In this document: in pieces, positions 18,724 to 33,524 of the stretch
How the letters are laid out: each line of letters begins with the position of its first letter
Position numbering within the stretch: the stretch's first letter is position 1
Source of the DNA: Sphingobium yanoikuyae
Lineage (GTDB): Bacteria; Pseudomonadota; Alphaproteobacteria; Sphingomonadales; Sphingomonadaceae
Length of the DNA stretch: 64,000 nucleotides
Direction: 5' to 3'
NCBI RefSeq assembly: GCF_034424525.1
Contig: NZ_CP139979.1
Span: 3,497,001-3,561,000, forward strand
Translations under genes and position numbers: made by a program
The notes under the pieces: generated by a model
Databases searched by the model: none
Told to the model about the DNA's origin: nothing
Seen by the model: only the letters and a program-made list of their open reading frames with translations

Positions 18724-20109
18724 ATGATCGACGGCACTTTCCCTGACCGGCCACATCGCGCGATGTGGCTGATATGGCTGTTGCTGTTCGTCGGTCTGCC
18801 CATGGCGGTCGCCGGCTGGGAAAGCCGGCCGCGCGCAGGCGACGAGGCGGCGCAGGGCCGCCGGCTGACGGCTGTTGCAGCCGCCCGCCAGCGCCGGCCC
18901 GCAACCCCGCCGCCCGCCGTCGAACCCGTCGCGATTTTCGCGCTCGGCCCCGAACAGGCCCGCGACCTCAACGCCCAGATTCCCTTTTCCCGCGATCCCA
19001 ATCCGTCGGCCCGGCCGTTCCTGTTCCGCGGATCGGAAACCGACCTGGCCCGTGCCACCGACTGCCTGGCGGCGGCCCAGCTTTACGAAGCGGGCGACGA
19101 TGCGGTCGGCGAGCAGGCGGTGGCACAGGTCGTGCTCAACCGCGTGCGCCACCCGGCCTTCCCCAAGACGGTCTGCGGCGTAGTCTTCCAGGGGCAGGAA
19201 CGGACCACCGGCTGCCAGTTCACCTTCACCTGCGACGGCGCACTGGCCCGCACGCCATCCACCAGCGCCTGGGCGCGGGCGCGGGAGATTGCGCGCGGCG
19301 CGCTGGCCGGCAAGGTGTTCAAGGCGGTCGGCTATGCCACCCATTATCATACCGACTGGGTCGTGCCCTATTGGAGCGGCAGCCTGGACAAGATCACAGC
19401 GGTCGGCACGCATCTGTTCTTCCGCTGGCGCGGCTGGTGGGGCACGCCGCCCGCCTTCCGCCTGGGCGAAGCCGGTGGCGAACCGCTGATCGCCCGCATC
19501 GCTCGCCTGTCCGCCGCGCATCAGGGCCTGCCGGGCAGCGGCCTGCCGGGCATGCCGCCGGTGCTGGCGACCGAAGCCGCCGCCGCGCTGGCCGCCAGGC
19601 CGGAACGCGCGATCGGATCGGACTCGCTGGGCAAGACGATCGGCGGCGTCCGGCTGATCGCGATCGCACCGGGCGGGCGCAGCTTCCTGGTCGAACTCAA
19701 TCGCAGCAGCCCGCCGGAAAGCTGGCCCGCGCTGGCCGAGACCTTCTGTGCCGGCCGGCCCGAATGCCGGATCATGGGCTGGCGCGGCGGCGCCGTCCCG
19801 ACCGGCCTGCCGCTCAACGACGCCCAGCTTGAGGCGATGAGCTTCGCCTATATCCATTATGTCGGCAACGGATTGCAGCGCGCTCTGTGGAACTGCAGCC
19901 AGTTCCCCCGCCCGACCAAGGCCGAATGCATGCGCCAGCGCGTGCCGACTGTCACGCCAGCCTCTCCGCCCGCTGCCGTCATCGTGCCTTCGCTGGACGG
20001 GGTGCGGCGCAAGGAGCGGTTCGAGACGGTCAGGATTGCCCCGCCCCCACCCGCCGCGCCACCGATCGTGACACCGAAGGTGACACCTGTAACGCCATCC
20101 GGCTCCTGA
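18724..20109 (+). CDS. SleB-type cell wall hydrolase
   Basis: 461-aa protein with an N-terminal membrane anchor or uncleaved signal (about 14-33, AMWLIWLLLFVGLPMAVAGW). A Hydrolase_2 (SleB/CwlJ) domain follows at about 100-215, recognised by CLAAAQLYEAGDDAVGEQAV (probable catalytic Glu), VVLNRVRHPAFPKTVCGVVF, GCQFTFTCDGAL and GYATHYHTDWVVPYWSGSLD. SleB enzymes are lytic transglycosylases of spore cortex; the non-sporeformer homologues are thought to trim peptidoglycan. The C-terminal part (about 220-400) is of unknown fold and the tail is Pro/Thr-rich. It lies 19 nt after cysK with a poor ribosome site. Confidence 0.85.
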   Translation: MIDGTFPDRPHRAMWLIWLLLFVGLPMAVAGWESRPRAGDEAAQGRRLTAVAAARQRRPATPPPAVEPVAIFALGPEQARDLNAQIPFSRDPNPSARPFLFRGSETDLARATDCLAAAQLYEAGDDAVGEQAVAQVVLNRVRHPAFPKTVCGVVFQGQERTTGCQFTFTCDGALARTPSTSAWARAREIARGALAGKVFKAVGYATHYHTDWVVPYWSGSLDKITAVGTHLFFRWRGWWGTPPAFRLGEAGGEPLIARIARLSAAHQGLPGSGLPGMPPVLATEAAAALAARPERAIGSDSLGKTIGGVRLIAIAPGGRSFLVELNRSSPPESWPALAETFCAGRPECRIMGWRGGAVPTGLPLNDAQLEAMSFAYIHYVGNGLQRALWNCSQFPRPTKAECMRQRVPTVTPASPPAAVIVPSLDGVRRKERFETVRIAPPPPAAPPIVTPKVTPVTPSGS

Positions 20110-20128
20110 TGCGGACGGCGCTGGCGGA

Positions 20129-20157
20129 TTTCACGCGCGATTGCGTTATGGTATAAA
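20129..20157 (+). promoter_or_regulatory. Candidate promoter of the class V aminotransferase gene
   Basis: TTTCAC, 17 bp, TATAAA (part of TATAAAAT). The start site would be near 20165, about 17 nt before the ATG. It is one of the best -10 boxes in the window. Confidence 0.45.
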
Positions 20158-20181
20158 ATCACGACATTCTTCGGGGGCAAG

Positions 20182-21525
20182 ATGGTTACGCGGCGGGGCT
20201 TTATCGGACGGGCGGGCGGCGCCCTGGGTGTCACTTTCGGTGTCGGCCTGGGGCTGGACGGCGCGGTTGCGGCCACGACCGGGCCGCCGGATGGCTGGCC
20301 CGACGAGGCCCCTTTCAGCTTCAGCGGCGACATGACGGATTTCGAGGCTGCGCAGCGCGCACTGCTCCCCCTCTATGATGTGGAGCGGGATTTCGCGACC
20401 TTCGACGCGGCCTATTATGGCGCGATGACCCGGCCGGTGGCGGCCAGCTATCGCGCCTATTCGCAATGGGTGAACCGCAACAATTCGCTGTTCCTGCGCA
20501 ATGCCGCACCCGGCCATCCGCGCGACGCCGAACTGGATCGGTCGCGTGCAGCCGTGGCCAAGCTGCTCGGCGCGCAGACCGAGGAGATCGCGCTGTCGGG
20601 CGGCGGCACCGAGGCGCTCTATGCGCTGATCGCCAACTACGCGCTGCTCAAGGCCGGCGACGCGGTGATCTATGCCGATGTCGACTATGACGAGATGCAA
20701 TATGCCTGCGACTATCTGGAGCAGAGCCGGGGCGCCCGCATCGTCCGCTTCAGCTTGCCCGAGCCGCATACGGAAGCGAATATCCTGGCGGCCTATGACA
20801 GGATATTGAAGGAAACGCCGCGCGCGAAGCTGCTGCTGCTCACCCATTTGTCCAACCGCAACGGGCTGGTGCCGCCGGTCAAGGCGATCGTCGCCATGGC
20901 CAAGGCGCGGGGCGTCGACGTGATCCTGGACAGCGCCCAGGCCGTCGGCCACCTGCCCTTCACTGTCGAGGACACCGGCGCCGATTTCATCGGCTTCTCA
21001 CTGCACAAATGGCTCGCAGCACCGCTCGGCACCGGCGGCATCTATATCCGCAAGGATCGGCTGCAGGACATTTCCCCCTGGCTCGGCAACCGCATCCATG
21101 GGCCGGAAGATATTCGCGCGCGCATCCCGACCGGCACGGTCGACTTCGCCGCCCGCCTGACCATCCCGGGCGCGATCGCGGTGCAGGATGCGATCGGACT
21201 GGAGGCGAAATATCGCCATCTCGTCGGGCTGCGCGACTATTGGGTCGAGCGGGTTCGCGACATCGCCGGGCTGGAGATATTGGTGCCGCAGGAGGCCGGC
21301 CGCTTCGGCGCCGTCACCGGTTTCCGCCTGCCCGGCATGAAGGGGCCGGATGGCGCCAAACAGGCCGCCAAGCTGTTCCTCGACAAATATCGCCTGCTGG
21401 TGGTGGCCAAGGCCGGGCTCGCATCCGGACCGGTGCTGCGCGTGACGCCTGCCCTGTTCAACAGCAGCGCCGAACTGGACCGGCTGGTCGCGGCGATCAG
21501 GGCGGAGCGGCATCTCTTCACCTGA
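20182..21525 (+). CDS. Tat-exported class V aminotransferase (isopenicillin-N epimerase-like)
   Basis: 447-aa PLP enzyme of the class V aminotransferase/cysteine desulfurase fold. It begins with a twin-arginine signal (TRRGFIGRAGGALGVTFGVG, cleavage near residue 33). PLP-fold marks are LSGGGTEALYALIANYALLK, DVILDSAQAVGHLPFTV (Asp stacking on PLP) and the Schiff-base Lys in GFSLHKWLAAPLGTGGIYI. Relatives include isopenicillin-N epimerases and the Tat-dependent periplasmic PLP enzymes seen in other proteobacteria, where PvdN is the best-known case. The substrate is unknown. The rpoB promoter begins a few nt after its stop. Confidence 0.85.
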   Translation: MVTRRGFIGRAGGALGVTFGVGLGLDGAVAATTGPPDGWPDEAPFSFSGDMTDFEAAQRALLPLYDVERDFATFDAAYYGAMTRPVAASYRAYSQWVNRNNSLFLRNAAPGHPRDAELDRSRAAVAKLLGAQTEEIALSGGGTEALYALIANYALLKAGDAVIYADVDYDEMQYACDYLEQSRGARIVRFSLPEPHTEANILAAYDRILKETPRAKLLLLTHLSNRNGLVPPVKAIVAMAKARGVDVILDSAQAVGHLPFTVEDTGADFIGFSLHKWLAAPLGTGGIYIRKDRLQDISPWLGNRIHGPEDIRARIPTGTVDFAARLTIPGAIAVQDAIGLEAKYRHLVGLRDYWVERVRDIAGLEILVPQEAGRFGAVTGFRLPGMKGPDGAKQAAKLFLDKYRLLVVAKAGLASGPVLRVTPALFNSSAELDRLVAAIRAERHLFT

Positions 21526-21530
21526 CCCCC

Positions 21531-21559
21531 TTCACAAAGCCGCCCCCTTTTCCTATATG
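21531..21559 (+). promoter_or_regulatory. Candidate sigma-70 promoter of rpoBC
   Basis: TTCACA (21531-21536), 17 bp, TATATG (21554-21559), 6 nt after the preceding stop. The predicted start near 21566 gives a 5' leader of about 265 nt before rpoB, and this leader contains the hairpins described separately. The 306-nt stretch 21526-21831 holds no gene. Confidence 0.45.
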
Positions 21560-21692
21560 GGCGGTTCGAAATCGGTCCGTTCCCCTCCTCCCCGGATGGG
21601 ATGGTCCGTCCCCCTCATCGCTCGGGGTCCGGTTCGCATGGCGCACGAAACCGGCGGAATTGGGCGAGTTTGGCGGGCAACAAGACGCTGAC

Positions 21693-21727
21693 AGTGCGGA
21701 TCGGACAGTCCCGGCCCGCACTTTTTT
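21693..21727 (+). terminator. Terminator-like hairpin inside the rpoB leader
   Basis: AGTGCGG (21693-21699) pairs with CCGCACT (21716-21722) across a 16-nt loop, and T6 follows (21722-21727). It lies 105 nt before the rpoB start. It could be a leader attenuator, or the terminator of the upstream gene if rpoB starts from a later promoter. Confidence 0.5.
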
Positions 21728-21738
21728 GCGTGGAATAT

Positions 21739-21799
21739 GGGGTGCGAATCACCCCGGATTCCAGAGCATCCGGACTGAATTTCCGCTGCAATGCGGAAA
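21739..21799 (+). promoter_or_regulatory. Three consecutive hairpins before rpoB
   Basis: GGGGTG/CACCCC (21739-21755), CCGGAT/ATCCGG (21754-21773) and TTTCCGC/GCGGAAA (21780-21799). The first two share two bases, so they exclude each other. They lie between the T6 tract and the rpoB ribosome site (AGGAA near 21824). Confidence 0.45.
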
Positions 21800-21831
21800 A
21801 ACACGACGAACAGACGACAGGCAGGAACCGC

Positions 21832-25989
<4,158 letters not shown>

Positions 25990-25998
25990 GGGATGCGC

Positions 25999-26059
25999 GG
26001 GCGCTGCTCCGGCAGCGCCCCCTCCCCTGCTTCGCCCGAAAATTACACCCTCTAGAGGG
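25999..26059 (+). promoter_or_regulatory. rpoB-rpoC intercistronic hairpin and palindrome
   Basis: GGGCGCTGC-TCCG-GCAGCGCCC forms a perfect 9-bp stem (25999-26020) with no T tract after it. It is followed by the palindrome CCCTCTAGAGGG (26048-26059), whose right half contains the probable rpoC ribosome site (GAGGG). Likely RNA stability or translation control rather than termination. Confidence 0.4.
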
Positions 26060-26068
26060 ACTTGAGAT

Positions 26069-30325
<4,257 letters not shown>

Positions 30326-30337
30326 CTTTGAAAAGGC

Positions 30338-30369
30338 GGGAGCCGCTTCCTACATCGGGAGCGGCTCCC
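30338..30369 (+). terminator. First hairpin after rpoC
   Basis: GGGAGCCGCT (30338-30347) pairs with AGCGGCTCCC (30360-30369). Only a short T4 follows 7 nt later, so it is a weak terminator on its own, placed just before a stronger one. Confidence 0.55.
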
Positions 30370-30398
30370 AGCCCGGTTTTGAGAGAGACCGACATATT

Positions 30399-30436
30399 GC
30401 CCGCCGGATCAGCGATGATCCGGCGGGCTTTTCTTT
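30399..30436 (+). terminator. Strong intrinsic terminator of rpoBC
   Basis: Perfect 13-bp stem GCCCGCCGGATCA / TGATCCGGCGGGC (30399-30411, 30416-30428) closed by a GCGA tetraloop, followed by TTTTCTTT. Confidence 0.9.
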
Positions 30437-30506
30437 GTCCGGTGAAGGCAGCCGGTCAGCGATCGGGAGGATCGACAAAAAACTGCGGAAAGGCTGCACA
30501 AAGCGC

Positions 30507-30535
30507 TTGACCGACTCTGAATCCCCGCCTATCTG
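30507..30535 (+). promoter_or_regulatory. tRNA-Gln promoter
   Basis: TTGACC (30507-30512), 17 bp, TATCTG (30530-30535). The upstream AAAGCGC extension is common at alphaproteobacterial stable-RNA promoters. The start site near 30542 is 27 nt before the tRNA. Confidence 0.65.
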
Positions 30536-30568
30536 CGGCCTCCCAAGCGGGGCAAGCCCTGCTGATGA

Positions 30569-30642
30569 TGCCCGATCCTCTAATGGTAAGAGAGCGGACT
30601 CTGACTCCGTCAATCAAGGTTCGAATCCTTGTCGGGCATCCA
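30569..30642 (+). tRNA. tRNA-Gln (anticodon CTG)
   Basis: A cloverleaf folds completely. The acceptor is TGCCCGA/TCGGGCA (30569-30575, 30632-30638), the D stem CTC/GAG, the anticodon stem GCGGA/TCCGT with loop CTCTGAC (anticodon CTG at 30601-30603, reading CAG), and the T arm CAAGG-TTCGAAT-CCTTG. The discriminator T is followed by an encoded CCA (30640-30642). The short 3-bp D stem and weak acceptor start are as in E. coli tRNA-Gln. Confidence 0.96.
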
Positions 30643-30692
30643 ATTCTTCCCCATCAGATAAAAACTGACCAGCGATGATGTCGCGCGCCCTA

Positions 30693-30721
30693 TGGACGTA
30701 GGCGGTCATCATCCCTATATA
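30693..30721 (+). promoter_or_regulatory. Promoter of the tetR gene
   Basis: TGGACG (30693-30698), 17 bp, TATATA (30716-30721). The start site would be about 30728, only some 3 nt before the ATG. The operator at 30719-30732 overlaps the -10 box. Confidence 0.45.
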
Positions 30722-30732
30722 CCGATCGGTAT
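30719..30732 (+). promoter_or_regulatory. TetR operator at its own start
   Basis: Perfect 14-bp palindrome ATACC-GATC-GGTAT covering the end of the -10 box and the first two bases of the ATG. The same ATACC-N4-GGTA pattern occurs twice in the RND promoter region, which supports autoregulation. Confidence 0.65.
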
Positions 30733-31342
30733 GGAAATCACGGCAACACAGAGTGGCAGGGGCCGCCCGCGGGAGTTCGATCCCGAGGAAGCCCTAGCGG
30801 CTGCGCTTCAGGTCTTCTGGCGGCGCGGCTATGAAGGCGCATCGCTGGCGGAACTGACCGAAGCGATGGGCATCACCAAGCCCAGCCTCTATGCCTGTTT
30901 CGGCAACAAGGAAGCCCTATTCCGCAAGGCGCTCGACCTCTATGAGCGCGACAAGCTCTGCTATGTGAAATCGTCGCTGGAGGCACCGACCGCCAAGGCC
31001 GTGGCCGAGCGCATGCTGCGCGGATCGCTGGCGATCCAGACCGGCAACAAAGATCCCCAGGGATGCATGGGCGTCATCAGTTCGGTCGGCGGCACCGCCC
31101 ATTCCGAATGTATCCGTGATGAGGTATTGGCCCGCCGCGCCTCGTCCGACCGCGCCCTGCTCGACCGGTTTGAACGCGCCCAGGCAGAGGGCGACCTGCC
31201 CGCCGGAGTCGAGCCCCAGGCCCTCGCCTGTTACCTCTCTACCGTGATCCAGGGCATGGCCGTGCAGGCCGGTGCTGGTGTGCCGCGCGATCGGCTGGAA
31301 CAGTTGATCGACACCACCCTCACCATGTGGCCGAGCAAATAG
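30731..31342 (+). CDS. TetR family repressor of the RND operon
   Basis: 203-aa transcription factor. The N-terminal TetR helix-turn-helix is clear: GRPREFDPEEALAAALQVFW, then GYEGASLAELTEAMGITKPSLYACFGNKEALFRKAL (about residues 10-65). The C-terminal ligand domain has a CMGVISSVGG segment typical of the AcrR-like group that senses organic compounds. The ATG at 30731 has no ribosome site and lies almost at the predicted transcription start, so it may be leaderless; an upstream in-frame start at 30692 is less likely, since it would place the promoter inside the gene. Shared palindromes indicate that it controls itself and the downstream pump. Confidence 0.9.
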   Translation: MEITATQSGRGRPREFDPEEALAAALQVFWRRGYEGASLAELTEAMGITKPSLYACFGNKEALFRKALDLYERDKLCYVKSSLEAPTAKAVAERMLRGSLAIQTGNKDPQGCMGVISSVGGTAHSECIRDEVLARRASSDRALLDRFERAQAEGDLPAGVEPQALACYLSTVIQGMAVQAGAGVPRDRLEQLIDTTLTMWPSK

Positions 31343-31401
31343 CGGATTTTATTTCGCTTTTGCGAGCCTCGGCCTCTTGAAATTGCCGCACTGCAAATAA
31401 A

Positions 31402-31415
31402 ATACCTCCCGGTAC
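31402..31415 (+). promoter_or_regulatory. TetR operator, distal copy
   Basis: ATACC-TCCC-GGTAC, 11 bp upstream of the -35 box of the RND promoter; same half-sites as the tetR palindrome. Confidence 0.55.
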
Positions 31416-31425
31416 AAAAAGACGG

Positions 31426-31453
31426 TTGACGGGACAGCCCCCGTTAATATATA
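31426..31453 (+). promoter_or_regulatory. Promoter of the RND efflux operon
   Basis: TTGACG (31426-31431), 16 bp, TATATA (31448-31453). The predicted start is near 31460, within the proximal operator. Confidence 0.6.
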
Positions 31454-31464
31454 CCATGCGGTAC
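31451..31464 (+). promoter_or_regulatory. TetR operator, proximal copy
   Basis: ATACC-ATGC-GGTAC overlapping the -10 box and the start point, an ideal position for repression. Confidence 0.6.
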
Positions 31465-31500
31465 ACAATGATGCTGGGTGTATAGCCCAGGGAGGTCATC

Positions 31501-31536
31501 ATGCAGCAATTCCACCATCGGCGCTGTCGACGATAG
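31501..31536 (+). CDS. Possible 11-codon leader peptide
   Basis: ATG at 31501 preceded by a perfect GGAGG 5 nt upstream encodes MQQFHHRRCRR and stops at TAG (31534-31536). The peptide is very basic (four Arg and two His in its last seven residues). It is the first ORF on the predicted pump mRNA, about 195 nt before the first long gene. Upstream peptides of this kind can stall ribosomes and control downstream expression; that role is only an inference here. Confidence 0.4.
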   Translation: MQQFHHRRCRR

Positions 31537-31730
31537 CGTCACCTAAAGGGGCGGTTTCCCGGTAACGGGTTCCTCCTGATTCACCATCTTTGCGCCCTCT
31601 TCGCGACGGTTTGTGCCGTTCGCGCCGCAAGGACGCATGCCCGCATCTTCGGGCGCTTATTCCGGGACGCGATCCGCGCTTTTCCGCGTGCGGCCGTGTG
31701 CCCGCTTCAGACAGCAGGAAGGAACAGGCC

Positions 31731-32144
31731 ATGGCTTTCCTTGATTTCGCCCAGGCACTTGCCGGTCCGCAGATGGCGGTCGGCGCCGCCCGCCCCGCCC
31801 CCGCCGTGCCCGCCATCCGTGTCGAGGCCCAGGCGACCGACTTTTCTGCCCAGGAATGGCAGATTGTCGACCTTGCCCGCACCGACGGCTTGCGCTCGCT
31901 GCGCGGTCCCGGCCGCTTCGCTCGCCTGCGCAAGTGGATCTGGGGCGAGGAACATAGCCCAACCCTGGCCAGCGAACGGCTGGAAGCGCTCCGCCGCCTG
32001 GCCGTCGAGGCCTGGCACAAGGGCTATGCCGTGTCGCTTTCCGCCCTCGCCGCCTTCCGTGCGGCCGGCTTTTCCACCGCGCAGCTCGAATTGCTGCTCG
32101 CCACCATCAGCGCGGGCCGCACCGCCCGCGTCCCCCGGAGCTAA
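31731..32144 (+). CDS. Hypothetical protein, first gene of the RND operon
   Basis: 137-aa protein of no recognised family, starting after AGGAAGGAA. It has no signal peptide and no membrane segment. An Ala/Pro-rich N-terminus (to about residue 35) is followed by helices: FSAQEWQIVDLARTDGLRSL, a basic FARLRKWIWGEE segment, ERLEALRRLAVEAWHKGYAV and FSTAQLELLLATISAGRTAR. The stop is 3 nt before the periplasmic adaptor gene, so it is translated with the pump. Being cytoplasmic and basic it might be a regulator or pump-associated factor. Confidence 0.75.
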   Translation: MAFLDFAQALAGPQMAVGAARPAPAVPAIRVEAQATDFSAQEWQIVDLARTDGLRSLRGPGRFARLRKWIWGEEHSPTLASERLEALRRLAVEAWHKGYAVSLSALAAFRAAGFSTAQLELLLATISAGRTARVPRS

Positions 32145-32147
32145 TCC

Positions 32148-33410
32148 ATGAACCAGTTCACCAAGATCACAGCCGACGGCACCGCGTCGGACATTCACGC
32201 GCCACCAGGAAGCCGATGGTCGCGCAAGCATGGCGGCATCGCCGCCGTCGCCCTCATCGCCCTGTTCGGCATCGGCTGGAAGCTGGTCGACCGCCCGTCG
32301 GCCCAGGCTGCGGCCGCCCCGCTGGCGGCGGTCGGCGTATCCGCGCCGCTCGCCCGCAGCGTGACCCAGTGGGATGATTATGTCGGCCGCTTCGCCCCCA
32401 GCCAGACGGTGGAAATCCGCCCGCGCGTGTCGGGCGCGGTGACCGCCATCCACTTCCGCGACGGCGATTTCGTCCGCCAGGGGCAGTTGCTCTTCACCAT
32501 CGACCAGCGCCCGTTCCAGGCGGCTCTGGCCGAAGCGCGCGCCAGCGTCGCCTCCGCCCGCAGTGCGCTGCTGCTGGCCCAGAATGACTATGGCCGCGTC
32601 CAACGGTTGACCGGCGACGAAGCCGTGTCGGCCAGCGAAGTGGATTCGCTCCGCTCGCGTCTGCAAGCGGCGCAGGCCGCCCTAGCCGGCGCGCAGGCCC
32701 GCGAACGCAGCCGGGCGCTGGACGTCGAGTTCACCCAGGTGCGTGCGCCGATTTCCGGCCGCGTGTCGGATCGCCGCGTCGACATCGGCAATCTGGTGTC
32801 GGGCGGCGAAGGCAGCACCGCGTCGCTGCTGACCACGGTCAACAAGCTCGATCCCATCTATTTCAACTTCGATGCGTCCGAAGCGCTCTACCTCAAGTCG
32901 CAGCGCGACAAGGAGAATGGCGGCGCGGTGGAAGTGCGACTGCAGGATGAGGCGGACTATAACCACAAGGGCCGGCTCGACTTCACCGACAATGGGCTTG
33001 ATCCCCGGTCGGGCACGATCCGCATCCGCGCCATATTCGACAATCCGGGCAATTTCCTGACCCCCGGCCTGTTCGGCAATATGCGCCTGGCCAATGGCGG
33101 CAAGGCCAATGCCCTGCTGGTCCCGGACGAGGCGATCCAGTCCGACCAGGCACGCAAGACCGTGCTGGTGGTGGACAAGGATGACAGCGTCGCGGTGAAG
33201 CCGGTCGAGCTTGGTCCGATCGTCGACGGGCTGCGCATCATCCGCAGCGGCCTCGATCCCAAGGACCGGGTGGTCGTGACCAATATCCAGGCGGCGATGC
33301 CCGGTGCCAAGGTTGCGGTGAAGCCGGCCCGGATCACCCCGACCCCGGCGCCCGTCACCCCGGTCGACAGCGCCGCCCCGGTCGCTGCCCAGGCCACCTT
33401 CGCCCGGTAA
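32148..33410 (+). CDS. RND efflux periplasmic adaptor (MexE-like)
   Basis: 420-aa membrane-fusion protein linking the inner-membrane pump and outer-membrane channel. One N-terminal anchor (about 23-42, HGGIAAVALIALFGIGWKLV) precedes the biotinyl-lipoyl half-motif (VEIRPRVSGAVTAIHFRDGD), a helical hairpin (about 130-190), the second lipoyl half (VRAPISGRVSDRRVDIGNLV) and a beta-barrel domain. No lipobox Cys is seen, unlike many MFPs. GGAG precedes the ATG. An 8-bp hairpin lies between this gene and the pump gene. Confidence 0.93.
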   Translation: MNQFTKITADGTASDIHAPPGSRWSRKHGGIAAVALIALFGIGWKLVDRPSAQAAAAPLAAVGVSAPLARSVTQWDDYVGRFAPSQTVEIRPRVSGAVTAIHFRDGDFVRQGQLLFTIDQRPFQAALAEARASVASARSALLLAQNDYGRVQRLTGDEAVSASEVDSLRSRLQAAQAALAGAQARERSRALDVEFTQVRAPISGRVSDRRVDIGNLVSGGEGSTASLLTTVNKLDPIYFNFDASEALYLKSQRDKENGGAVEVRLQDEADYNHKGRLDFTDNGLDPRSGTIRIRAIFDNPGNFLTPGLFGNMRLANGGKANALLVPDEAIQSDQARKTVLVVDKDDSVAVKPVELGPIVDGLRIIRSGLDPKDRVVVTNIQAAMPGAKVAVKPARITPTPAPVTPVDSAAPVAAQATFAR

Positions 33411-33417
33411 GCACTGA

Positions 33418-33440
33418 CCCCACCCTTCACACGGGTGGGG
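33418..33440 (+). promoter_or_regulatory. Hairpin between adaptor and pump genes
   Basis: CCCCACCC (33418-33425) and GGGTGGGG (33433-33440) with a 7-nt loop and no T tract. It could protect the upstream mRNA or partly terminate, setting the adaptor-to-pump ratio. Confidence 0.45.
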
Positions 33441-33524
33441 CCAATCAAACGAAATCCCAAGCCCGTGATCCGGCCCGGCCGGATCGCGCGGTATCCCTTT
33501 CGCTCGTTCGCAAAGGATGATCCG

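Larger units (their letters stand above)
31343..31730 (+). other. 388-nt control region and leader of the RND operon
   Basis: Apart from one 11-codon ORF no gene is seen here. It holds two operators, a promoter, and a leader of about 270 nt. The leader can fold near 31602-31624 (CGCGACGG against CCGTTCGCG with one bulge) and near 31636-31660. A second possible short ORF (ATG 31636, 35 codons, weak AAGG) overlaps the start of the 137-aa gene out of frame. Confidence 0.5.

Noticed and set aside
30569..30730. tRNA-Gln as an integration site for a mobile element carrying the efflux genes
   Set aside because: No integrase and no repeat of the tRNA 3' end was seen downstream, and composition of the efflux genes matches the neighbours.
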